DNA from: Suillus spraguei | Taxonomy: Eukaryota > Basidiomycota > Agaricomycetes > Boletales > Suillaceae | DNA: 64,000 bases | NCBI GenBank assembly: GCA_016800925.1 | Contig: JABCPU010000033.1 | Span: 244,228 to 308,227 of the forward strand | Direction: 5' to 3' | Shown: positions 1-10,446 of the stretch, piece after piece | Numbering within the stretch: the first letter of the stretch is position 1 | Layout of the letters: each line of letters opens with the position of its first letter | Notes under the pieces: generated by a model | What the model was told of the DNA's origin: nothing | Databases searched by the model: none | The model's input: the letters and a program-made list of their open reading frames with translations, nothing else | Position numbers and translations under genes: made by a program

Positions 1-125
1 GTAGCAAGATCATTGAAAACAGCGTTATCTTTGACTTTACCAGTCCTCGATTTAGATGTCACATCACGCAACGCCGTAAGTTTGTAATCCAAAAGGCAAT
101 GATTAGATTAAACACGCTTGTGAGA

Positions 126-1186
126 TTAATCCTCTTCTTCCTCATCGTCTTCTTGCTTGCTCTCATAAACTTCAAGCTGAACTTGCTCTGGCCTCAACAT
201 GGGTTTCTCAATTGCTCCTATCTTTGGTTTGTTCTACTGTGGCCTCTGTTTCTCTGACTTCACCAAATCTCGTTCTTCTTCCCACTCAGCCTTCTGTGCC
301 TCAAAAATTGCTCTTGTCACTCAGTTTCGTTCTTTCCGCTCTATCTCCTCTGTTTTCCAATGTGTGAGCTCTTCAGAACATTCTGCTCTTCTCTTGGCCC
401 TCGTCTCTTTTTCTCTAGCTTCTGCCTCCATGGCATTCTCATGTGTGATAACCTGTGCCACAAAAACATCACCAGTGAGCATACGAGGTAAGCCATCACC
501 AATGAGCCTTGTACCCTTTTTCCTCCCTGCTTTGTCTTCCCATGCTGCAAGCTGACCATGTACTCAATAACAGTATCTGACCTGTAGGACCGATGCTGCC
601 TGTAAGCCAATCATTTGGTGCTTAGACTTCTCCTCATGTTGCTCTGACTCCAGCAAGGCAACTTGGAGTTCGTGCTCTGCCTTGGTTGTGGCAGGATGGT
701 TTAAAATTTTCCTGTACCATTTGTACTGCAGCAGCGATACAGTCTGTGGCATGTACATAGGTATTTCAGATGTTGAGCAGATAGGACTCAAGGTAAACAG
801 GAACACTGCAGATGTTGTCACTAAGCTATTGACTGCAATTTGTGCAGATTCTGAATATTGGTTTGAGCCTGACTTGAATTGTGCTGGACTAGATAGCACT
901 TCAGTTGCCCTCTGAATCAATTGAGACACAATGTGGACCAGCATCATCTGAACAAGTGGCAGGTGACCATGACATGGCATCTCTTGACTTGGCACCATGA
1001 CTTCCTCCATAACAACATCTGGATTGAAAGGGTGGACCCCCATCTTCTCAAATGTGGCTTTGACAAGTTCTGTTGTGAGTGCACGGTTGTGAGCATGTCC
1101 ATAGATAGCTAAAAAGTTTTGCTTTGAAAGCTCTTTGCCATGTTCCCTTTGCCATTGGGGCTTTCTCCTCTGCCTAGCAAGCTTTC
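126..1186 (-). pseudogene. C-terminal remnant of a pogo-like DDE transposase
   Basis: The minus strand from 1186 reads FLAIYGHAHNRALTTEL followed by a GVHPFNPDVV motif. This is the region just after the DDE catalytic core in the CENP-B/pogo-type 'DDE superfamily endonuclease' proteins common in mushrooms. A long charged, coiled-coil-like tail (Glu/Lys/Arg-rich, with a GDGLPRMLTGDVF stretch) follows and ends in an acidic run and TAA at 126-128. The tail changes frame near 560 and has an in-frame stop near 310, so it is broken. The catalytic DDE domain and the HTH are missing: the coding sequence stops exactly where the LTR of gypsy copy A starts. The family call rests on motif similarity only. 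Confidence 0.62.
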
Positions 1187-1659
1187 TGTTACAAGACATA
1201 CGTGCCCCTATCTGTTTTCTCTCTTGTTTACATTGTACATCATGTGATATACTTACTGATTCATATGCTCAACTCATCTGTACTATAACTGCCTTCCTCT
1301 TCAGGATACGTACTTACCTTCTCACATCTGTCTTGGTCCATGCACACATATTGGCTTATTTAAGCACATTGTATTATGCTTGTATTCCTTACTTTAATCT
1401 TACTGGGTTCTACCTGGAATATCCTTCGCTAAGGTCTCCAACCTAAGTCATCTGAATCGCCTCCAAGTCTAAGCACTCCTTAGCCTTAGTCTCTATTCTA
1501 CTGATCATCTTAGAGTCACGACTCTTTGATTGAACCCTTGATCCTACTTGGAATACTTCCTTGTAGTAGTCCTCATTCTCTTTTGAATGTAGTCGAACCT
1601 CCCAGCAGACCGGCTGTGTCTTATTACTGTCACTGGTGACGCCACCCCAGTTTGTAACA
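1187..1659 (+). repeat. 5' LTR of gypsy copy A
   Basis: It begins TGTTACA and ends TGTAACA, 473 bp, and aligns with the LTRs of copies B, C and D. It contains the shared CGTGCCCCTAT block near the left end, a TATTTAAG TATA-like box and the CTTTAATCTTACTGGG block. The sequence after the LTR (AATATTAAAGT) is a mutated form of the self-priming site seen in the other copies. Confidence 0.88.
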
Positions 1660-1796
1660 CAATATTAAAGTCTACATCGATCATCAACTATCCAGTCTTC
1701 GACCCCCTCCCTCTAAACCCTGATAAAGCCCTAACGGACAGCAAGACCATGCATGTAGGCACCGAGAAAGCATAACTCATCAGATGATTCATCATC

Positions 1797-2636
1797 ATGA
1801 CTACTACTACCACTGGAAAAGATTTTGAATATAAAATCAGTCTCCCAACTGCTTTTGATGGAGATTGTGACAATTCCCTGGAATTCATTCTATCATGCAA
1901 CACATACTTTAACATCAATGAAAAGTTCTATACCAACGACAAGCAGAAGATCATTTTCATTTCATCCTTCATGATGGAGAAGAACACCAAATCATGGAAA
2001 GAGCAATTCCTTGCCCACGCTCAATCCATAGATTCTTCTGGACAAAAAGTTGGCTATGGAACAATTAAAGATTTCATGAAAAGCTTCAATGAAGCTTTCA
2101 AACCGGTAGATTCCATGGGAACTGCATTGACGAAACTCAGAGACCTTAAACAAGGAAATGGAGAGCTCCAGACCTACATCGCTAATTTCAAAGCGCTTGC
2201 AGCTAAAGCCTGCATCACTGACAATGCAACGAAGATCCAATTCTTCCAAGATGGCCTTAATCTAGGCATCTTGACCAAACTATTCGCACCAGGAGACGTC
2301 CCAGATGTATTCCGCAATGTCGTATCACAATGCGTTTCCATCAACAACTCCCACCAATGTCTTCAGGCATTACAAGCACATTACGCTCCACAAAAGAAGA
2401 ACTATGGAAATGCGCATTACACACCTAGTTGCGATTCAAACGCGATGGTTGTAGATTGAATCTCTGACACGGAAATATCCGAGTGCATGAGAAAGGAACA
2501 ATGTTTTGGATGTTGAAAGACAGGACACCACATTGGTAACTGCCCTGACAAAAAGAAGAAGACCTCCATCAAGCGGAGGTCAAAGAAGTTCAAGAAGAAG
2601 AAGACGAAACCGTGAGACAAATTGTAGAGGATTTTT
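1797..2636 (+). pseudogene. gag of copy A (zinc knuckle broken)
   Basis: The frame opens with MTTTTTGKDFEYKI and runs 220 codons through the capsid-like region (KSWKEQFL, GYGTIKDFMKSF, KLRDLKQGNGEL motifs shared with the other copies). It stops at a TGA (2457-2459) where copies B, C and D read GATCGAATC, an Arg codon. The CCHC knuckle follows in the same frame (CFGC near 2510) but has a further TGA inside it. Gag would package the element RNA. Copy A cannot make an intact protein. Confidence 0.8.
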
Positions 2637-3657
2637 AAATTGGAGAAACAAAGACTTGTACATGCTGTAGGTGAAAGAAAAAAACTTCGTATTCCTATCA
2701 CCCTTAATTCACGTACTCGCTTAAAATCCATCGACACTACTGCCATTATTGACTCTGGCACAGCAGGAACATTCATTTCCGAGGAGTTTGTAAAACTCCA
2801 TCAAATCACATGACGAAAACTCAAAACACCATTTTGAGTTACCACCGCAGATGGAACCCTTATCAAAGGAAGGCCAATCATGCATTATTGCCTTCTAGTG
2901 GTAAAAATTGATGAACGAACCATGTATGGAAAGTTCAATATCACTAAACTTGGACGAAGAGACCAAATTCTTCTGGGAATCCTGTGGTTACATGCTATGA
3001 ACCCAAGTATAGATTGGGCTGCAGAAACACTTGCCCTCCCACAAACAACGATGTCTGATGAAATCAAACAAGACGTGGATACAGATCGGAAGAAGAACGG
3101 ATTACCTCCTGCATTCCCTTTCCACACCAAGAAATGGAAGAATTTGAAACTTCCGAAACTTGTCGTTGCTCCTACCATTGATATCCCTAATGAACTCATG
3201 ATCGACGAAACCTCTCCACGAGTAAGAATACCACCACATCCCCCATCACCTATTCCTCATATAGAAAAATGAAAGAATGAGTCAGAACTGGAATTTCGAC
3301 CACCATCGAAACCCGTTGAACAACGACCAATTGAGGAACAACAACAAGGAAAGTGGAAAACTGAAGAAGATCATGGAGGATGAGCTCATAATATTCTGAA
3401 GTTAACCAAATACTTTGTACCACATAAATCATTAACTTCTTCCGCTTCTATCAAAGAAATTCCTGATCAGAATGAACCCATGATGCCCACTATACCTGCT
3501 GAAGAAGATGAGCAATTCAATATGATGCATGACATATGGAGTGCCACCAAAGTATGAGAAGTATCATCCTATGAACTTGGAGAAGGAGAATTCTTGGTTG
3601 AATACGACATTGACGGAAGTCAAATGAGAATCATCAATGAAGTATCTATGGATACAC

Positions 3658-5063
3658 TGTAAGGATACAACCAAGCCTGGGCTGTAGATGAACCATGGCC
3701 TGAACTAGTATGTGAGTCTTGCGCTCCATCTAGTCTGCTTCACTTGTGAGAACAAGAGCATTTGACCCTAAAGGGGGATGCCTATTAGTATGGTCAAGTT
3801 CAAGTCTAACTTATGTGTGAAAGAAGCATTGAGGTCAGCGGTAAGTTGCCGCAGTCAGCGATGATGCCACTGGAACTAGCGTCATGTGTAGCGGTGCTAC
3901 CGTGGTCGAGATATAGTCAGAAACAGTTGCGTCGAGTGAGCTATGTTGAGTGATAATATCAGTGGTAACGGTAAGGTTGTGAGTGGTGCAAAGAAACAGT
4001 AAAGAAGTCTGCGGTACTTTCAGCGGTAAAGTAGTGGTGTTACAGTTGTACGTGCCCCTATTCATTTTCCCTTTGTTTCCTTACTTGTAAAACCATATCA
4101 CATGACTTTGACTCATATGCTCAATGCATCTGTACTACATATGCCTTCCTTATTAGGATACGCAGTTACGTTCTTACGGTTACTTGGTCTGTGTGCACAT
4201 ATTGGCCTATTTAAGCACAGTGTACTTGTAGTAGATTCTTTACTTTAATCTTACTGGGTTTTACCTGGAATCTCCTTCGCTTAGGCCTCCAACCTAAGTC
4301 GTCTTGAATCATCTCTAAGTCTAAGCACTCCTTAGTCTTAGTCTCTATTCTCGCGGATACCTCTTAGACTTGTCTTTGAGGCTGACCTTGTCCTCTTTTG
4401 GACATTGTAAGAACTTCCCAGTAGACCGTCTGTGTCTTTTCACTGTCGCTGGTGATGCCACCCCAGTTCGTAACAAGTGGTGCGTGAGAAGTTCAGTCAA
4501 AGTAACAGTCAAAAGTCCAGCGGTATGCCAGCAGTAATGGAGAATGAGTGTGATAGATTAACAAGCAATAAGGAAACTTTAAAGACTATGTCCACTACTG
4601 GGTAGATCCAGAGCTAGACAATAATCCTGACCTATAGTACGTGCAATGGTGTAAAATCAGGTACTGTATCATGCAGGGTACGCGGTGCTTATATCCTAAA
4701 TTGTATGTACTCGGAATACTCTAGGCAAGATCAGTAGCACTGGAGTGTAGTAACCGCCGTAAGTAAACATAGTGCGAGGCGCTGCGGCATGAGGCAACAT
4801 GTAATAAGGCTTGCTGTGGAATCAGTGATAACGAACATAAAACAAACAATGCACCAAATGGAGCTATGCGGACGTGGCAAGGACATGGGAGCACATCGGT
4901 ATGTGGAATGTGGTGCGGCAGTCAGTATGGTGTGTGGTAAATGTGGGATGCCGCCAGTAATGCTAAAGGGGTAAGATGGCCATGGACAAGTGGTAACTCC
5001 TGTAGATGTGAGATGAGTGTCAAAAGATGGGGTTTTAAGCCCAGCGCCAATATGTTCGTTACA
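3658..5063 (+). repeat. Unclassified TG..CA repeat X, copy 1 (solo-LTR-like), with a nested solo LTR
   Basis: The sequence begins TGTAAGGATACAACC and ends TTCGTTACA, and it interrupts pol of copy A: the flanks join as GGATACAC / CCTTAAC, matching uninterrupted copies B and C. A second copy lies at 27935-28792. Without the nested gypsy LTR (4038-4475 plus duplication) it is about 960 bp. No protein-coding potential is recognised. TG..CA ends suggest a solo LTR of another retrotransposon family. A target duplication is not clearly preserved (TACAC versus AATGC), so the exact ends are tentative. Confidence 0.6.
4038..4475 (+). repeat. Solo gypsy LTR nested in repeat X
   Basis: It starts TGTTACAG and ends TTCGTAACA, 438 bp, with the same internal landmarks as the LTRs of copies A-D. 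It is flanked by a perfect 5-bp target duplication AGTGG (4033-4037 and 4476-4480). The second copy of repeat X has an uninterrupted site at the corresponding place (about 28310-28318), which confirms the insertion. It most likely arose by LTR-LTR recombination. Confidence 0.93.
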
Positions 5064-5752
5064 ATGCCCTTAACTTGCGATGGAACTTCCTGACTTGAAC
5101 AACTCCTGAATTATTCTATCGTCTCACTTCCCCCACCAAAGTATAGCAACAAAGCACAAGAATTCACAATTGACAAAAAGGAAAAGAAGAAGAAATCATT
5201 CAAAGAACTCGTACCATCCTATCTCCACAACTTCGCTGACATCTTTGCCAAAGATGGACTCAACAAACTTCCCCCTGAATGACCTGGTATTGACCACCGC
5301 ATCAATACCAAACCCAGTTTTATACCCCGAACATCTAAGGTTTACCCACTGTCTGAAAAGGAACAAACTTCAGTAAAAGCATTTATTGATGAGAACGACG
5401 CTAAGGGGTTCATTTCTGAGTCAAAATCACCTCAAGCTAGTGGGTTCTTCTTCATTGGAAAGAAGAGTGGAGAACTCCGTCCTTGCCAGGACTATCATTA
5501 CATCAATGATTGGACAGTCAAAAACGCTTACCCACTTCCTTTACCAGTATCTCTCGTGGCATGGCTTCACAATGCACAATTCTTCACAAAAATGGATATA
5601 TGATTGGGATATAACAACATCCGCATCCATCCCGAAGATTGATGGAAAGCTGCGTTCACAACGGAATTTGGTCTCTATGAACCCCATGTCACATTCCAAG
5701 CATACATGAACCGCACCTTCCAACAAGAAATTAATGAAGGATGGATGGTGTT

Positions 5753-7732
5753 ATTGCTGGTTTCAACATGCCACCTGCAGGAATGGGGGGATTAAACAAA
5801 CCTTGGCTTGGTGAATCACATCTTCTTCAGCTTTCTTCTGACTGGTAGTACACCGCCTGCAGTTTGGTGCTATTGTAACAAGGATATGAAAATGATGTAA
5901 GAAGAGACCACAATCATGTACTTGCCGAGTGTGCCATAGAGGAGATTGAATTTGTTACACACACTCCTATCTACTGTCATATTTTCATACATGTCATCAA
6001 TTCTCCCTCTATAGCATCTTAAAATGACAGGATGAAATTTATCAAAATTGTGTTCTGTAATCCCGACAAGGTGATTGTTATGCTCCAGGTATAACTTCAT
6101 GAATATATTTGCAGGATCCATGGGATCTGGATGATTTATGTTCCTGCATGATTACATTAAATTACCACTATTTCATCTCTCACAGCTGCAACATGCAAGA
6201 CATTTTCATTCTACTTGGACAGTATATTGTGTATAAGTAGTCTACATATGCCTGAATTTTTTTGAAGTGAGTCGAGAAGTGCATTGAGGTGTTTTGAACA
6301 CAAGACATAAGTGGGTGACTTCCCACAGGATTAGAATCCTAGACATTGTTCTAAATCTTATTTGTTGGAGATTTGGTTAAAGTACATCAACATGTTCTAA
6401 ACCTAAACATGGACAACAACAATGCTGATCTATATCAACTATATCACATGCTTAAGCTGGTGGAGGATGAGATAGACGATGAAGATGAATTCCAGAGGCA
6501 TAGGATAGCTATACTTGGTGCAGTCATTTTTTCAGGAGCTGAAGAATCACGATGTTTGTAGTCGATTAGCGAGGGGTTGATTTACTGTATCCACCCTGCA
6601 GGATTTGGTCTGAATGGAGGAGGAGGAGGAGGAAACGTAAATTGATTCTGTAGTACATCATATCAGTTTGTTTCAAGGAGTACAATTGAGATTCAGAGAC
6701 GCACCTGACCTAGACCCTGGGACTGGGGGTTCATGCAAGATTCAAATCCATCAAAGCTAGCCCTAAAGCCAGGAAGCTGCGAAGTGAAGAACTAGATGAG
6801 TATGATTATTGAAGTTATCAGAAACAAACACTAGGAACTTACATGAATGACTTTGAGGCAATAGATATAGCAATCAATGTCCATGAAGCCCTGAAAAATG
6901 AGTTGTTGTTAGTGTGCATACATTGATCTATCATCACTGAAAGTCACTTAGCTCGATATGATAATGCATAAATTATGATTTTAGCCATTTCTGTTTGGTC
7001 ATGGTAACACAGTACAATGGAATATAATAGCATATCAAGCATGTGTAACTTTATTGCCCCTTGATGGTTTTCATCTTGATGCAAAACTTTACTTGCCACT
7101 ATAAAGGTGTATTAAATGATAAACAGACACTTATATTTCTACCATTCTTACTCCAAATAATTTCACAATCTCAAATTCCTGCAAAAAAAACCTTATTGGA
7201 TAGTCTTGTTATAGGCCAATATCAAATTGCCCAAAGTTTATATCTTACTGGCAACAATGATCATGAATCCTGTGACCACACACAGACTATCACCAGCTAT
7301 AGCTGTTATATGATAGGTACCGATGTGTTGTAGGATGCAGCACCATCTGCCTAAGTCCATCATCATAGGTATGAGAGGCGATGACACAAGGCTACATCTA
7401 TGACAAAATCTGGAGATTGATCAGTCATGGCACGTACTATCCTCAGTAGTGTTTGGCCCTGGAGCAGCTATAGCAGGCATACTGTTGTTTAGAGAAGTGA
7501 GACTAAATAGTCGAGCTGCTGTGGAGGATAAGGAGGACTAATTCTGATTGGGAAATGACACTATCAGAATATCCAGTCTCAACAGAGAACATCTGATGAC
7601 ATCGCTATGTACAAATATTGACAACTCAACTTGAATCAATAATGGTACAGCCGAAAAGCAAAGAGAGAAAATAAAATGCAAAGCAGATATAATATTCATC
7701 GCAAAGAAATCAGGATAAGTCCACATCAAGGA
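5753..7732. other. Stretch without a confident gene
   Basis: Between the broken end of copy A and the SPT16 relic. A minus-strand segment at 5870-6121 gives an 83-codon frame with plausible intron borders on both sides (a CATGCAG acceptor near 6145), but I do not recognise the peptide. A plus-strand fragment at 6373-6561 resembles a Harbinger N-terminus and is listed separately. A GGA-rich run near 6620 is low complexity. Nothing supportable was found from 6600 to 7732. Confidence 0.5.
6373..6561 (+). pseudogene. Possible N-terminal fragment of a Harbinger-type transposase
   Basis: A 62-codon frame ends in FQRHRIAILGAVIFSGAEES. This resembles the acidic stretch plus alanine/isoleucine-rich AGxE segment at the N-terminus of the Harbinger transposase at 46857-48266 (LMVLAAAIIAGSEVS). 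The expected downstream motifs (RPQLLPNPR, then the DDE core) are not found after it. The resemblance is short, so the call is weak. Confidence 0.3.
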
Positions 7733-8715
7733 TCATTGCTTCTTGTTTTTGCCATTCGCCTTGGGTTTACCAGGAGCCTTATTCTTTTTAGGTCGGTCAT
7801 CATCCAAGTCTGAGTCTCTGCAAGTTCCCTTTGCCTTAGCGGCTTGCTTGGAATCGGCTGGTTTTGCAAATAAGTATCAAAAAAGAAGGGCAATGGTCAA
7901 TATACATACATTAAGTGGCTTTCATTTCTAGCTCTTCCCAGTTGTCACCATCATCACCATCATCATCATAACCAGAACCACTTCCTGTGTTGTTGCTCGC
8001 ATCTGAGCCATCATACTCGCTAGCATCAGCACTGCTCTCCTCAGACTGCAGTTCCTCAGGATCTGCCTCAAACTCAGATTCACTATCTGAACCCTCGTCT
8101 GCATTGCTCTGTGAACAATGGTCAGCCCCATGACGGACGATCACAACTACACAATTACATCAACATCACCCCCACTGAGGAAACTTTGCCAACTGCCTTG
8201 CTGGAAGAAATCATATGGGCTCTCATTGATGGTCTTCATGATAGGGCCCCAGTTCAAGTTGATTGGACCTTCACCAAGAGGAATGTCTACCAAGCTGCAA
8301 ACATGTTTGATTAATATTGATGTCCTACCGATCACAACAGGAATGCATACTCCAGCCAATTCTTCACATCATCAAGTTGACGACTTGGTATTGAGTTGAT
8401 GTGCAATGGCGGATTGGTGAAATCCTTGAAGATGAGTACAAGATTGAATTGTTTGAGTGAGAATTGAACACATTCCAGTGAAACAATCTTGATCTCATTG
8501 AGAGTGACAACAAGGAACGGAGGGTCAATGAGATGCATGAGACATTCTGTTGTGGGCTGCAATTGGACATTGGTGCAGAATGGCACTCCCTTGAATGACA
8601 ATTCATGGAAGGGGATGTCGACTTTGAGTGTCTCACCCATAGATGTCGATGTTGCCTCTGCTATTCACTCGGCAAAGAGCTTGAACTCCTTGTTGAGCAT
8701 CTGCCTTCACTTTTG
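7733..8715 (-). pseudogene. SPT16: SPT16 (FACT complex subunit) relic, C-terminal part
   Basis: Minus-strand exons read, in order, a QMLNKEFKLFAE block, the VDIPFHELSFKGVP / NVQLQPTTECLMHLIDPPF / VQFSLKQFNLVLIFKDF core, then EGPINLNWGPIMKTI, then the long acidic tail (SDSESEFEADPEELQSEES) and a basic KNKAPGKPKANGKNKK end with TGA at 7733-7735. This is the Spt16 C-terminal half: Rtt106-like PH region followed by the acidic histone-binding tail. Introns separate the blocks. A TGA interrupts FAE*IAEA near 8670 and the last splice junction is degraded, so it is a pseudogene. The rest of the gene continues beyond retroelement D at 21661. Confidence 0.85.
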
Positions 8716-8720
8716 TTCTT

Positions 8721-8910
8721 TGTTACGAACTGGGGTGGCGTCACCAGCAACAGTGAAAAGACACAGCCGGTCTGCTGGGAGTTCTTACAATGTCCAAAAG
8801 AGGACAAGGTGAAAGTACGAGGAACGCGTTCCAAGTACGATCAAGGGTTCAGCCTCAAAGACAAGTCTTAGAGGTATCCGCGAGAATAGAGACTAAGGCT
8901 AAGGAGTGCT
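8721..8910 (-). repeat. 3' LTR of copy D, distal half
   Basis: Starts TGTTACGAACTGGGG on the plus strand and is identical to 21183 onward except for one base, up to AAGGAGTGCT, where the Ngaro-like element begins. The rest of the LTR resumes at 14220. Confidence 0.92.
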
Positions 8911-9230
8911 CTATGCGCTGCACTACGAAGTATCTTGGACTTTTACTAGAATCAAATGTTAAATTCGAATGGCGGAAAACGCTAACGTCCGAAGGACGCA
9001 GATGTAGTTGTTGACAAGGTGCGGAATGCGAATCTACTCAAGTACAAAATGTGATAAGGTTGTTGGGTTACTGGGCGAAGGCCCACAGGGCCTTTCCGGC
9101 CTGAAACTCGAAACCGAACCTGATGTAGCAAGGTGAGCTGTGTTCCCGATGGTTTAGGAGGGCTACGACGCATAAAGGCGAAGCTTGGTGCCCTATGAAA
9201 AGAAGGAGTGGACTCACTAATTGTTTCGCT

Positions 9231-10390
9231 CTAGCGTACCGGTGGAAGTGTATACCTTGTGAATGGTTCTAGAGCGGGCGACGATTGGATGTAAGGAGCT
9301 AGTATTTTCGCATGGTCTCGCAAGTAGATGGTGAAAGCTTCACTCGACCACCTCCCCATCGTTTTGACTACGTCGAACGGTACTCCTCTCAACAAGTATT
9401 CCAACGTTCCCCCGATGCGCAGTCCGTGACCCTTGAGGTCCGGTAAACCTGCCGCGCTCGCTGCTAGTGTTAGTCGTTTTACGAATTCCGACTTTGAAAG
9501 CGGTCTTAGGCCTTTGTCGTGTTTCCACGCGAAAAGGTGTTCTTCAGCTCCTCCTGGGTTCACTCGTAAGTGATTCTGCATAGCTTCCTTTGGGTCTGTA
9601 GGGCCGTTTTGAGCTGCCCAATAGGTTTCTTCTCCCGACAGAGGTGACGATTTCGTGCTGGGTAGTGTGAACTTGGTTACCGGTAGATTATTGCGGTCGG
9701 TGGCTTCGGACATTCCGTTTCTCGTGACGTGTTTGCGTGGGTCAAAACTTTTGATTGTTTTAACTGTGAATTCACCTAGACGTGCTATAGAGTAGAACGT
9801 CGTCGTCATGCAGGCGTAGAAAGCTGCATCGAGCGGTTTGTTTAAGTCCATCTGGTTGCAGATGCATGTCATGAAATCGGGAGTGAAGGCTGCCTCTTTG
9901 GACGCTTCGAAGATGGAGGAGCGAGGACTGCTGCGCCTTCGAGTAACGTTTTGAGTTCTCCCGGTTGGATCACCCAGGCTCTTCCGTGGAGTAAGTGCCA
10001 GGCTTTAATACCTGCTACGAAGTTAGCTATTGCTGATCCTGAATAGGAACCAGCACAGCTAGATAGGAACTCTAGGAGCAGGTTGGGATTAACGGGGCAA
10101 CGTTTGTCTTCTTCGACGTGGTTGATATCGCAGTATACGTGGAACACTAGTAAACCCGCCCCGTACGTCTCCTTTGTGGATTGCGCCCACGCTGAACCTA
10201 TCACATCTAGGATTCGATCTAATTGTTCATCCGATACCTCGTGGTTCGGCGACTTCTCTGGTGTCGACGCTAGTTGCCTGGTACTCTCTCCTGCTGGTAC
10301 CCAAAGCCTTAATCGATCTCGCGCTAAACAGTGCGGGCGAAGGACTGACGGGCGCGTGTTAAGGGCTGTCTGTAGACTTGGGGGTTGCAA
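9231..10390 (-). pseudogene. Tyrosine recombinase of the Ngaro-like element (one frameshift)
   Basis: The N-terminal part (10390-9869) holds the SAM-like core-binding domain (AWAQSTKETYGAGLLVFHVYC). The catalytic part (9872-9231) has the first Arg in IARLGEF, the HGLRIGG box, the MGRWSS tryptophan and the terminal nucleophile Tyr in FTIYLRDHA, so the R-H-R-Y set is complete. The two parts lie in different frames and meet near 9870-9880, which implies a single-base indel. It would integrate the circular cDNA of the element. It lies downstream of RT/RNase H, on the same strand. Mushroom annotations usually call this 'DNA breaking-rejoining enzyme'. Confidence 0.85.
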
Positions 10391-10446
10391 TCTGTACTGG
10401 TTGGCTTTGGGCTAACGGAGCTCCGAACCGCGAACGGTTCATAGAG

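Larger units (their letters stand above)
1187..5752 (+). mobile_element. Ty3/gypsy chromodomain-family element, copy A (truncated, decayed)
   Basis: A 5' LTR (1187-1659) is followed by gag, protease and the start of reverse transcriptase. The element then stops abruptly inside RT, just before the YMDD box, near 5752, and no 3' LTR is present. The order and sequence match copies B, C and D. It is the most decayed copy; many stops are TGA where the other copies have CGA. Repeat X (3658-5063) sits inside the protease-RT spacer. The target duplication cannot be tested because the right end is lost. Confidence 0.85.
2637..5752 (+). pseudogene. pol of copy A: protease and partial RT, interrupted by repeat X
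   Basis: The protease carries the Asp-Ser-Gly active site (IIDSGTAGTFISEEF near 2745-2790), then the conserved KFNITKLGRRDQILLG block. TGA stops at about 2811 and 2835 fall at positions that are CGA in copy D. After repeat X (3658-5063) the frame resumes with the linker and RT N-terminus ([19 protein letters not shown], then a degenerate [15 protein letters not shown]). It ends at QQEINEGWMV, immediately before the catalytic YMDD. RNase H, integrase and chromodomain are absent. Stops and frame changes show it is dead. Confidence 0.8.

Noticed and set aside
199..1446. Plus-strand frames at 199-555, 682-915 and 1135-1446
   Set aside because: They lie antisense to the pogo-like remnant or inside the LTR of copy A and have no recognisable motif.
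5870..6121. 83-codon minus-strand frame with intron-like flanks
   Set aside because: The peptide is not recognised and the neighbouring exons could not be followed; kept only as a note in the gap entry.
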